From Cornus controversa (lineage: Eukaryota; Streptophyta; Magnoliopsida; Cornales; Cornaceae), in contig CM048853.1 in the NCBI GenBank assembly GCA_026545225.1, positions 46,330,755 to 46,394,754 of the forward strand: a DNA stretch of 64,000 nucleotides, written 5' to 3'. Below the pieces are notes generated by a model. That model saw nothing but the letters and a program-made list of their open reading frames with translations. It ran no database searches and had not been told where the DNA came from. Numbering within the stretch: the stretch's first letter is position 1; the number at the start of each line of letters is the position of its first letter. A program made the position numbers and the translations under genes. Positions 35,178 through 47,700 of the stretch are shown here, in pieces.

Positions 35178-35971
35178 TGAGTAAAAAAAATATATATTCC
35201 TATACTTTACCCTCAATTACAAAAAAGTCCCTCTAAATTTTTTTTTTTAGCAATTAACTCTCCTAAACTATATTTTGTACACAAAACCTCCCTAAACTAT
35301 CACATTTTGTTACTTATTTTTCATTAAATGACCATAATATCCTTTCTTATTAAATTACACTTAATTTATTTTTCTTATTAAAATAAATTATGAAAAATTT
35401 TGATACTATTTTGATGACATATTCTTCATCAAATTAGCATAATTTCCCTTTAATTCTTGAAATTTATTTTTTTAGTAAAAAGTCTTAATTTTCATGAATA
35501 TACTATATAAAAAAGAAGATACTTTTTTATTTAAGTAATTTCTTAATTTTTCATTAATATATTGTATGAAAAAAGAGGTATTTCTTTTACGGTAAAAAAA
35601 TTTAAATGGAGTATAATAAGTTTTATTATAAATAGTAAAGTTTTAAGAATAAGTTAATCATTTTATAAAATGGCTAAATTTGGTAGTAATTACAAGTTCG
35701 TGTATTTTTTTCATTATTATGATAAATTGATAACAATAATAAAATTAGGTAAATGGTATAATTAATATTTATATAAGAGAAAGGATAATAAAGATAATTT
35801 AATAATAAATAACAGATTTAATAAGAAAGGGTATAATTATCTTTTGTTATGGGTATTCAAGTTCAAAGGTTTTCTTTGCATGTTTTACAAACTTTGGAGT
35901 TTGTTTTTTTTTTTTTTTTTGCATGTTCTTGCAACTGAAGTAAAGTATAGGAGTTTTTTGCATTTTACTCA
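35178..35971. mobile_element. Inverted-repeat element (about 0.8 kb), Mutator-like
   Basis: Left end: TGAGTAAAAAAAATATATATTCCTATACTTTACCCTCA, shown here only in part; its key shared strings TGAGTAAAA, TCCTATACTTTAC and TCA are inverted at the right end (GTAAAGTATAGGA ... TTTTACTCA). The interior is AT-rich without a coding frame. The target duplication is not clear, so the class is tentative. Confidence 0.5.
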
Positions 35972-36827
35972 AAATATTATACTAAATGTTTAATTTAGCA
36001 CTATTAATTTATGATAAGCACATTGAGTCAACCTTCGTAATTTTTTACACATGCAAGTTTTTCTAAATAATATCAATAGATAACAATAACCTAGATGAAA
36101 TGATCTCTCCTTTTTAAAGTAAAGGTTGTGTGTTCTAGTCCTATTATAAGTAATATTGTGTGAAATTTTTGAAAAAATAAATGAATAAATTTTGTGAATA
36201 ATTAAATTTTTTATTGTCTTCCTTTCGTTCTTTAGACTTGAGGTTATAAGATAAATCTTGAATAATTGAATTCAAAACGTTTGAATTTATAACTCGTTTG
36301 AAAAGAATTCCTTATTCAATGGCTCACCTGTCCAGGATGCCTATAATTTTCATTATGAGTACTTTTGAAATTTATTGATTTTCTAGAAGTCCTACCAGCA
36401 TTATATTTTGCATTAAAAGGTACCATAAAAGATATATATTTGGAAAAGGATGGTTCACTTTTGCTTCCCAAACACTTTTGAAGGACAGATTGGTAGATTT
36501 CTAAATTATGAAGAATGGTTATGTGTTTGTTTGATGGTAGTTGGAGACTTGAAAGTAAAGGTTTGAAAAAAGATGAATGTGGTTATAGTACAATCATGAT
36601 ATGATGGCCCCATGGAATTTATATGGTATCATTTGTAGGAGTGAGAAAGTGATTTTTCGGAGGAGTGAGAAAGTGAAATGCTCATCCCCAAGATTTTGAA
36701 AAAAAAATGTAAGCAAAATCTTACAAGGCCCTACCAAATGATGTAAGCTTGATATTTGACGCTCAAAAGAGGATGTAAAACTAAACTTCTTTCTGAATCA
36801 ACGCATGCTTTACATAGCCGGATTCCA

Positions 36828-36947
36828 ACTCTCTCTCTCTCTCTCTCTAAATATATATTTATATATATCACTCACATAGAAGACATCCAGAAAAAATATA
36901 TTTTACATGTTTACCCTATAAACTCCATGTATGACTCTCTCTCTCTC

Positions 36948-36983
<36 letters not shown>

Positions 36984-37082
36984 CCACATAGAAGACATCC
37001 AGAAAAAAAGATGTAAATTATTATGTTTTAGATGTTTACCCTGTAAACTCCCCATATATGACTCTCTCTCTCTCTCTCTCTT
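36828..37082. repeat. Tandem duplication of a (CT)n-(AT)n-spacer unit
   Basis: Copies at about 36828-36932 and 36933-37059 each contain (CT)n, (AT)n, CACATAGAAGACATCCAGAA and GTTTACCCT(A/G)TAAACTCC, and a third (CT)n follows at 37060-37082. The units differ mainly in microsatellite length. Confidence 0.85.
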
Positions 37083-38512
37083 AAAGTTAAAACACACGCA
37101 TCACCTGTGTGCCACATGTCGTGGATTTTAGTGGAGGAGGCCTCATGGGATGACTAGGAAAAGCCATAAATCATGACATGCACATGCGGAGGGCTATTAA
37201 TTATTAACACGTCGTTAAATAATTTTATATTTTTACTGGGAAACATTTTAATTATAACAAAGACACGACTACATATCTATATTTGTATATCTACAAAGAA
37301 TTGATAAATTGGTGGGAAAAAAAAAAGAATTTGATAAACACACATAAATATATATTAAGCTTGACAAAAAAATTCACATACTTACGTTGTTGTTGGTATG
37401 GAGGCTAAACTTTCAACTTTAAAAAATGTGATACCACTATACTACAATTTTTGTTGATTATATTTCAATTTTTTTAAATATGTTGAAACTTTATATGAAA
37501 TCTACACAATATTTAATTCAATTTTTCCTACAATTATATTTTAAAATGTTTAAAGAAAATTCATTTACATCTAAGGGTTCACCTATTAGCACATGTCCAA
37601 GTAGTATTAATCATGTGCGATAAAGTAACCATGTCGAATAGACTAAGTTATTTATTGTAGTTCGTGAAGTGTTACGTGACTTAATAATTAAAAATGTTTG
37701 AAATGTCATAATTTAGATATCAATATTAGAAGAGATTTCAATAGATGTGATGAATGGTAAGATTCATAAAAAAACGCTACATATTAATTTTTAAATAATT
37801 TAATATATAATAATGCTGAAAGATTCAGCTTAGAGAATTCTTGTAATGTGACGGCTAACTAAATCACATCCTAATCCTTTAAATCCCCAAGCATTTCACA
37901 CCACTAAAAAAATATACATAACATAAATTAATATGGCTTTAATATTAATTATGCTTCAGTTTCTACTCAATTGAGTGAGAAAGAGGAGAGAGAGAGAGAG
38001 CTACCAATAGGTTTGTTGTCAAATGTCTTTTTTTTTTGGTAAGTGTTTATTGTCAAATGTCAATTGATATATAAAATGAATTTATTCTTTGTTGGCTTTC
38101 AATACAAAGGGTTTAGTCCCTTCTAGAGTCTAGACATAAGCTAATCTTTCAAGTTATGTGCCACTTTTAGATCAAGAAAAATCCATTATTTTTTACCCCA
38201 AGTTATGAGAATTAAATCCAAGATAGGCTTCTTGAAAATCATGGTTTGGCCAACTAAATAACACCCATGGAATTTTAAAAGAAATTCCTTAACATTTTTT
38301 CATGAACCTTGGAAAACCTTATACCTATATTACATTTAAACTTGGAATAATAAAACAAAAAATTCAATCTAACGGTCAAAAGTGGTTAAAAAATTAATTC
38401 TTTGGGTCAAAATGTCTTTACTTATTTACTGTTCAAAATAGCTCTATCTAAGAGTCACGATTCTATTTGCATTATAATGTCGTAGACATGAGCATACATT
38501 ATATATATATAG

Positions 38513-38676
38513 AGCAATGCTACACGTCATGAAAATATTTCATGAATTTTTATCTTGAATGATGTGGCAATTAAATGGTGAGTTAGTATTGGTGGGATTC
38601 TCCCCATACACGGAATGTCAATGGTATTATCACTTGTCACATCATTCATGATAAAATTTCATGACGTTTAGCATTT
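38513..38676. mobile_element. MITE-like foldback, about 165 bp
   Basis: GCAATGCTACACGTCATGAAA at the left is inverted at the right (TTTCATGACGTTTAGCATT). It sits between AT-rich runs, so the target duplication cannot be read. It is non-coding. Confidence 0.65.
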
Positions 38677-39312
38677 CCCATATATATATACATATATATT
38701 CTTTTCTTCAATCAGAACCTTACCTTTTCTCCTTCAAAATTCTCCCATATTTTTCTCTTCTTTCTTTTTCTTTTTTCTTCTTAATTTTTTTCCTTGCACT
38801 CATGTATGATTTATATGCATTAACCTTTTCTCTAAACTTATTTATTATTTATCCATTTATTTTTAAAATTTATTAGTAGAATTTTATACACTTAGGACAT
38901 GTTTGGGAATAATTTTCTGTCTTATGTTTTCGTTGACAATTTGGGTGAAAAAAATAAACAAATCATAAAAATACATTAATACACTGTTATTACACTATTA
39001 TTTTTCGACATTGTTAATTGAATTTTTTTTTTTTTTTTTTGCGTGTCATGCTTAATATGTCCCCTGCAAGTTATTCTAAATTCATGTTGGCTATAGTATT
39101 CAACTTATGCGTTTGTTTACTTGTGATTTTAGGAGTCATGCATCCAAACAAAATGAAAAGGGACAAAAAGATAATATAATTATATATATAGATAGGTTCA
39201 TCGTGATCTTGCCATTTATTCTCATGGAGCTAAATGTTTTGTTGGAATGTTCAACAAGTGCAAATTTTATAAGAGTGATCATAGAGGCAGATTAGACATA
39301 CTTTGAGAATAG

Positions 39313-39406
39313 TTTTACGTGAGTGAAATAGTGGGAGATGTCCGGTCTCACATATGATACCACCATGATATCATGTGATGAGACTTACCGTCTCACTCAC
39401 GTAAAA
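39313..39406. repeat. Short palindromic foldback
   Basis: TTTTACGTGAGTGA at 39313-39326 is perfectly inverted as TCACTCACGTAAAA at 39393-39406, with a further GGTCTCACAT/GATGAGAC partial pairing inside. Confidence 0.7.
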
Positions 39407-40779
39407 AAAAATATCGGACTTCTCATCAGAAAATATCATTGTTTATTTTATAAAAGATGAATCAGATTTAAGTAGAAAAATTTTCACAAATAATAATAAT
39501 AAATTGGTACAATTTAATAGATTATATATTAAATTCAAATGAAAGATATGATTTATAGTATGTGACTTGACCCATGTCATGGAACTAGATATAGTCTAAT
39601 GGTAGAATGAAATTTACATATTCTGTTTCGAAAATTTAAAATGTTTTATTGAGATGAGCGGATTTAGCGGAACCACTGTCACAAAATGTGAAAAGGGATC
39701 AATAAATAAGTCAATCACAGTAATTATCAACTAAATATCATATTCTTGTTAAAACTTGAGAAATATTAAAGGTTTGGTTGATTCAATTTTCTGAACTAAA
39801 AATCAAAAACTATACGAAAATACTGTTTGGTTCAGCTTCTGATTTTTTTTTTATTTATGAAAATTCAGTTATAAAAATATTTATTTATAGGTAACTCTCT
39901 TTCATACTCTAAAAATAATTTTCTGTTTTCAGAGTTTAGGAGAACTTACTAATTCATTGTAATTGCAAATATGGGTTATTATAATCTAAATAACACCTTA
40001 AAAAGTGACGAGATGGTTTAAAGAAAAGTAAATATTATAAAGTAATAATGACAAATAATATACATTTAAAAAGTTAGCAGAATGCTCGGCCTCACTTGTG
40101 AAATTATTTGAATAATTTAGGTGTTGTTTGATAAAATTGAAAAATAAGTAGTAAAAATTTTAAGTGCTGAAGTTCTCTAAGTGTTGATTAAAAAACAAGT
40201 ATTTTTTAATATTTTTTTAAAATTTGAGCATTCAGTGATGAGTAATATCTCTGTCACTTAAAATTTTATCACATTTTAAGTGGTACTTACGATTTAAACA
40301 CACTTAATTAGATAAGCACTTAATTTATTTAAAATTAGAAGCTAAATTGAGTTATCAAACAACACATTAATCATCAAAAATGATACTAAATTGTTATTTG
40401 AAGAATTGATTAAACGAGCATTAGTCCAGATAGTTTATAGTTTAATCTCTCGTTCTTAAATGACACCGTAGGTGTGTGTACGTTTGTTCAAACTTTTAAG
40501 AAAAAAAAAATAGTTAAATTAAAAGAGAGAGTTCTATTAAGTTATAATTATGATTTTTTGAATAAAAATAAAATATAAACTGTAGACCCCACACCATCTA
40601 TTTTTATACTTATTAAGTTTGATTTTTTAAATTATTCTTATTTTATTTGAATTTATTAACTAATGGGTCTATCTAGCAAGAAATTTTATTTAATATTTAA
40701 TAACGGTCAAGACGTCGTCTATTTTTTTATTTTATTTTTTATCAAACGAAGTTGTCTAGATCTAATAATAATAATAGTA

Positions 40780-41024
40780 ATAGCTCTCGCTCTCTCTCTC
40801 CTCAGTCTTCTCTTTTCACTCTTTTAAAATCTCCTCTCTCTTATTGGGTACTATTTGCCATAAAATCTCTCTCTCTCTCTATCCAATTTCATCATTCATC
40901 AAAACCCTAATCGAGTAGGTTTAGGCATTGCAGATCTTTACATTTGTTCTTCTTCTACTTCTACTGAAGAAAACAAAAATCTTGGAGTGTGGATATTGGG
41001 GTTTTGCAGCTGAACAATTTCTGG
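40780..41024 (+). other. Probable first exon (5' UTR) of the TRM gene
   Basis: CT-rich leader sequence (CTCTCGCTCTCTCTCTCC, ATCTCTCTCTCTCTCTATCC) followed by AAAACCCTAATCG ends at a consensus donor, TTTCTG|GTGAGT, at 41024/41025. It would be spliced to the acceptor TTGCAG at 41691-41696. The transcription start is not defined. Confidence 0.5.
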
Positions 41025-41696
41025 TGAGTTCGATTGAAAGATTCAAATTTTTTTTACTCAATTTTCTAGAGGAATTTTCTAGAGGTACATATTTGAATGC
41101 AGTGCTCTATACATGTGCGTATCTGTATTCATGTATGTATTGTTTGCTGTACTTGACATATTGTGCTTGGATGATTTGAGTCAATATCTTTTTAAGTTGT
41201 TGAGAAATATTAAAATTTTCAATATTTTTTTAAATAAAAAAAATAGTGGAATAAGAGCCATCTCTGTGTTTTTGTGCGACTGCGGCTCTTGGAAAATAGT
41301 ATTTCGGTGGATTTAAGTATCTGATTGAGAAATGTAGGGTGATTTAAGTTTGAAATTCATGTTAAAGCTTCAACCTGTTGCGCTAGTCGCCATATTTCGC
41401 TGTTTGAAGTCATATAAACAAGCTATGATATTATCTGTGTAAAAATTGCAGTTGCGCTTGCCTTGATCTTACTTTTCTTTATATTTTTTTCTTTTTTATT
41501 TTAAATATTCAAGTCATTTGTGAATCTGAATGAGCAACCTCATTCTATAAGGACTGAACTTGAATGAGGCAGAAAAAGAAAAAAAGAAAAAGGGAAGAAA
41601 GTGAATGAGGCTTCAAATTAATACTTCATCCAGCTGCCTGAAGTACTTTGTACATTAATAAATTGATGCATAATTATATATTGTGCTACATTGCAG

Positions 41697-41759
41697 ATGG
41701 GGTTCCTTTGATCTTATTGGCGGTAAGTGTTGGAATGGTTTTGGGTCATAAATGAGAAA
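41697..41759 (+). promoter_or_regulatory. Three upstream AUGs in the TRM 5' UTR
   Basis: Right after the acceptor, ATG at 41697 opens a 4-codon uORF (MGFL, stop at 41709-41711). ATG at 41735 opens a 6-codon uORF (MVLGHK, stop TGA 41753-41755). ATG at 41752 overlaps that stop and runs out of frame across the main start at 41760 to a stop at 41932-41934 if the intron is unspliced. This arrangement suggests translational control of the main ORF. Confidence 0.6.
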
Positions 41760-44700
41760 ATGGAGGCTGAGAAACGAGTGTCGAAGGGTGGCTTTCTTCA
41801 GTTGTTTGATTGGAATGCCAAATCTCGGAAGAAGCTGTTCTCAAACAAGTCTGAATTACCCGGTATTTTTTTCTTTTTCCCCTGTACATTGTAAACTTGC
41901 ATATTTGTTTCTCTCTTTGTTCCTTACCTTTTGAATGCTTTATCTATTTTTCTGGCTGGTTATACCATTTCCTTAATTTATTCATATATTTAATGGCATG
42001 TTGGCTGCAGAAGGTTCGAAGCAAGGAAAAGAAAATTTTGATTGTTCGGGTCTGTCGCTGCTTGAGCAGGTGGGATTTCATGTCTCTCTCTCTCTCACAC
42101 ACACACATACACGCACACATTTTATCTTTCTTTTCATCTAGTGCTAAAAACGGGGTGATGCCTGCAATCTAGATCATTTTGTCTACTATTTGCATATTTT
42201 CAGATGAATATGCATGAGAATGGGCTTTGTCCAAGTGTCAAAGAAAGTACTAGTGATTATAGCTGTGATTTATCAGTTAGTTGTGGTGATGAAGGACATG
42301 GAACTAGAGCTCCTGGGGTTGTTGCAAGACTTATGGGACTGGATTCCTTGCCCATTTCAAATGTTTCTGAACCCAGTTTTACCCCATTTTCTGACTCTTT
42401 TAGAGATTTTCATTCCCAAAGGATCACCACTAATTTTCAGAGCAAGCACCAGAGCATAAACTATGTCAGTATTCAAGACAAACTGGAAGGGTTGTCTAGG
42501 AATCCCGTGGAACTTAGGCTGCAGAAGGTGCAGGGCCGACCGATTGAGAGGTTTCAGTCTGAGATATTGCCTCCGAAATCAGTTAAATTGATTCCAATCA
42601 CTCACCACAAGTTGTTATCTCCTATCAAGAATCCCGGTTTCATCCCAAGAAAGAATGCAGCTTACATAATGGAGGCTGCTGCCAAGATTATTGAACAGAG
42701 TCCTCGGTCAACTACCAAGGGTAAGATGACATCCTTTGGATCTTCCTCAGTTCCTTTGAGAATTCGGGATCTGCAAGAGAAAATTGAGGCCACACAGGAA
42801 GTATGCAGGGTTCCTGAAGCATCTCGAAGACCCAGAGAGCCCAATTCTGTTAAATACGTGAACGAAAAGCCTAGAGACAGGAGCCGGAGTGGATCAGAAA
42901 ATACGCAACTGTTCAAGGCTTCTACAGATTCAGAAAAAGGCAGTTCTGACAATTCGAAGAATAAGGGGAAATCAGTTTCACTGGCAATTCAAGCTAAGGT
43001 CAATGTTCAAAGAAGAGAGGGATCGAGTGTGACTGGTAATAGGAGTTTAATGAACCTGAAGGATAATAACAAAGTTCAATCGGGCCACTTTGATAAGAGG
43101 CAACACAATGCGCAAAGGAGTTCGCAAAAGAGAACTTTCACGAGAAGGACTTCTGATGTGCTCAGGCAGAATAACCAGAAGCAGAACTGTGTATCCAATA
43201 AAGACAAGGTAAGTTTGAAACAATCAATTTCCAACCAGCAAGACAGAAAATCATTGTCCACGAATGGTTCCCTCAAGCCAAGTAAAACTTCAAATAAGGT
43301 TGTTGTGAACTCTGTGACTGCTAACGGAAAGACAAAGTCAGTGGCAACTGATACTGGAAAGGAACACTCATCATGTAAAACAAAGAATTTATCTCGGAAA
43401 AAGCAGCCTGTCAGTGGGGATATTCATATTGACGAATGTGTATTGGTCAATAAAAATGAAAGGTCCATAAAATGTAATATTGCGCTTGATGGGTATATGA
43501 ACTGGGATGCAGTTGACCGGAAAAATAGCATGGATGTTGTCTCGTTTACATTCACATCTCCCATTAAAAAATCAATGCCTGGATCGCAGTCGTCTAGTCA
43601 AGTCATGGAAAAAAACGACAGCATTTATGTTGATCTTGATCCATATAATAATCAACCTCAATTTAGACATTCAACTTTGTCTTCTCCGGGGTTGAATGTG
43701 ATTGGTGGTGATTCTTTGAGTTTGCTTTTGGAGCAGAAGCTTAAGGAGTTAACATGTATAGTTGAGTCTTCCCATTGTAATTTAGTCAACACAGGGGCTA
43801 CTTCTTGTTCTACATCCAGTTTGCAAGAGTCAATGTCCACTCTCAATGTGGTAAACACCATGCCAGCAGAACATGACAAGAGGTTTCAACTTGATCTGCA
43901 GCAGGATAAATCAGATGGCCTATATAACCTTGATTATTCTTTGGTTGATGGACTGCTGCTCAAAGACAAACAGAAGTGGCAGGTACATTTTCTTCTTTTT
44001 ACTTCTCACTTGAAGCTATTTTCTTCCTTCCATGTGTCATTTTTTTTAATCTATGTGGCAATTTCCTATGATTTAACAATGAAAAGCAAAGCAAAGCAAA
44101 GTGATGCTTTTATTGATTAATCATTCAAATAGTTTATTTTTGAAAAGTTCACCGCAGACCCAAAAGTTGGAGGATAAGATCAGAGGTGTATAAGCCATCA
44201 TCTGCTGAGACTCAAAGCTGATACAGATCTATTCGATAATGTTATGGGATAAGGCGCCCCGTAGAAAACTTGAGAATTCTAGCTTCTCTCTCTCTCTCTC
44301 TCTCTCTCCCTCCAGATAAGAGGAAACAAAAGGAGCTGCAAAATATTATAAGTTTTAATTATATAGACCCTTTCCACATCTGAAATGGATGTTCCTTAAT
44401 AATGTTCAATGATGTCAGAACCTTTAATTAGTGAAAATGTAACTGTATAGTTCTGGTTCTGTAATCTCGCTATATTCTTCTCATCAACTTAGAAAAGTTG
44501 GCAGTAATTTTGGAGATGTGAATGGGTAGGATACGCATATGCTGAGAGGTTTGTATCCTGATTTTTTCTTATTTTCGGGATCATTGAACCTTAGTAGGCT
44601 ATTTAGATTTATACTTCTTTAAAAATAAATAAATAAATAACTAAATAGAACATTCAGAAACTTTACTATTGTTGTACAAGTAAATAAGAGCAGTTAACAA

Positions 44701-47700
44701 GAAATAAAACTAGTAATCTTAATGACTGAAAACTTAAGACCAGATCCTTGCTGTCTATTTCTCAGGTTCAATGTCGGTCACCCAGATTCTAGTAGTTAGG
44801 AATTGTTCAGTCATATAATTCTTCTAATGGTACTCATGCACTCAAGGGTCAATTGCTTGGTGTAGTGGGAAAAGCTCAGATTGCCTAGCATGAGATAGTG
44901 GGTTGTAAAAGCTCAGATTGCCAAGCACTAGATAGCAGGTTTGAGTATTAAAACAACACCATGTACAAAATAATGTTAAAGCCTTAAAGGTTAAGTCTGT
45001 ATCAAGTTGACTCCTCCCAACATTCCATGTAGGCGGCATTAACATTAGGTATGAACTTTTTGGGCACTCGTATCGATCCCAATAGAAATTAAATTTATAG
45101 TTTCAAATTCTTCTAATGGTACTCATGCACTCAAGGTTCAATTGCTTGGTGTAGTGGGAAAAGCTCAGATTGCGAAGCATGAGAAAGTGGGTTGTAAAAG
45201 CTCAGATTGCCAAGCACGAGATAGCAGGTTTGAGTATTAAAACAACACCATGTACAAAATAATGTTAAAGCCTTAAAGGTTAAGTCTGTATCAAGTTGAC
45301 TCCTCCCAACATTCCATGTAAGCGGCATTAACATTAGGTATATGACCTTTTTGGGCACTCGTATCGATCCCAATAGAAATTAAATTTATAGTTTCAAATT
45401 AATTGGCCACTTTGTATGCTGGTAAGATAATGAAGCGATATAAAGTAGAAACACTCCCTCTAAACTTCTATCAGGAAATAATAGGAGAAATATCTTGCGT
45501 AGAATTTCAAGAAAATGGAGTAAAAAATCAGAATTTTCTTGAAATTCACCTCAATGTTTTGCGTTATTTTACTTTCTTTTCCCTGGAATGGTGTTCAATG
45601 TTGAAGCCAAAAAACAGCTACACTAGCGACTGATGACTGCACAACTAAGAGAGAGATCTGATTCAAGTTAAAGGCCTCATAAGGAAAAAGGCCAAAAAGA
45701 ATGTGATCAAGGTTGTAAGAAAAGACAAAGAAGATGTGATATTATGATGTAGAATAGAATTAAATGGAGAACAAAGGATTTTATACAAACTATGATTGAA
45801 ATGAGGCTTCGTTGAGTTGAGATTTAGAAATCAGACCTCCCCTCCAGTTCATATGTAACTGTAATTATTTGTATATCCAGTTATGAAATCCACAAACTAT
45901 AGAGATCATATGATTTAGTATTTTGATAAAATAATTAGGTTATATTTCAATGATTTTCAATTTATTTGGGTACCCTCATTCTATTTGAACAGAGCGATGT
46001 TATCCTTATTGCTGAAGTTTCCTAGTTTTGAATGGTAATATGTTCTCATAAAACATTTATTCTACTCAAAATTTCTCTATCATTTTCAGGGATCAGAAGA
46101 GGTTGAAGAGCATAGCAGCAAGAAAGGTGAATATGAAAATGAACATGTTTATCCGTATCCTAGTCCAGTCTCAAGTTTGGAACCCTCTTTCTCAGAAGGG
46201 AGTTGTAACTCATCAGATGGCAAAACCAGTATCAGCAGCAGTGGTAATAGTTTTTGAAACCTCTGTTGTTTAGTTTTACTTTATTTATTTATTTTTTTAA
46301 ATACATAAATGCACAATGATAAATCTGGCTCCAATTAAAATTTGGTGATGTGAATGGTTCATATATTTGGTAGTTAATAAAGAATACCATTTATAACCTA
46401 GTAAAGTTTTAGGGGGTGGCAATTCATGTTGGCGGGTTATATTCATGATGTGTCAACCTAATAGTATATGTTATTTAGGTCAACAAAACACTACTACTCA
46501 TTTAATAATAATTGTGTCAGAAACCCTCGACACAAAGATGACCCATTTATTAAACAAGTAACACAACACGATCCTTTTAATAAATGTCCGTGTGACTCAC
46601 AACACGACACGACCTGTTTAATAACCTATTTAATCCAATTAAATTAAATGGGTCATGTAACCTATTTATTAATCAATATAAAAATTGATATAATAGATGA
46701 CTAAAATTATGAAAATGAGGATAATTAGGACAATATAATTACTAAAATTATAAGAAGAAAAAAAACATAGATCTGAATTTAGATTATTACGAGCATGTCT
46801 ATGTTGTTGCATCCTTTGTAACTGTTAGATTGAGACGCTAACCTTTATAACCTTGCAGAGTTGCAACTCAATGGTCAAAGTGCATAAGTTTAGTGAGAGC
46901 ACCCCCAAATCCCAATCATAAATTTTTATTTTTAATTTTAATATAATCTAAATAATGAGGGACTTGTAATCAAAGAAATTGAGAAGTACCAAACTTAGAG
47001 GTGTCTCTCTTCCTGTTTGCTTTTTAAGTGCTAATTTCATAGTTAGCTATCTTGTAGTCCCTAACACAGAAAAAGTCTGAGTAATACACAATTCAAGGAG
47101 TTATTAGGCCTGGGGTGTAGGTGGTTTGCCAAGATGGATTTTGAGATTTTCTCTAGACGTTGGTACTTGGCAATCCTTGTGCTGGGCAATGACGCCTGGG
47201 AGTAGAATGCTTGTCTCTTGCCTCTGTATCTGGACAACAATGGTTGCTGATAGCAAAGATTGGGGCTTTGGAGATTATGATTTAGGTTATAATTGGCAAT
47301 TTACAATTTTTATTGTGCTTACATTATGAGGTTCCATGGTGTATATTATTTGTTGATAATTTTGTTTTGATTGTATGGATTAAAGCAGAAATAAGTCTTA
47401 CAAGTGTTTAAGATAAGTAGAACTAAGACTAGATATATGGAATACAACTTTATTTTAGCAAAACTAGAATATTAGTCGGGTTGTAGTAAAGATCAAGGAT
47501 CATTAGATATTGTGAACAATTTTGTTAGCATCCAAAATTGTTGCCTGTTGAAAAAGCCTGATGGGTTAAGTAGAGGAGATCTCTAGCATATAGTTTGTCC
47601 AACATATATCTGTTCAACCAGCTTTTCAAGACAGAATGCTGGGCGGCTACGTAATAATATATTTATGAAATTTGTGTGGTCAAAATGTGGATTGAGATGG

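Larger units (their letters stand above)
33214..40740. other. 7.5-kb gene-free region between the LAS1-like and TRM genes
   Basis: Very AT-rich. It holds the elements listed separately at 34565-34615, 35178-35971, 36828-37082, 38513-38676 and 39313-39406. No ORF has protein-family features. Confidence 0.6.

Noticed and set aside
36756-37131. Several ORFs over the (CT)n/(AT)n repeats
   Set aside because: They translate simple repeats (SLSLSL and IYIYIY) and are not genes.
41723-41730. GTAAGT as a possible splice donor in the TRM 5' UTR exon
   Set aside because: Splicing from it would need an acceptor before 41760 to keep the conserved N-terminus, and none is present; use with a later acceptor would remove the start codon.
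44821-45373. Minus-strand ORFs in each 289-bp repeat unit
   Set aside because: They are nearly the same frame repeated by the tandem duplication, within an intron, with no protein features.
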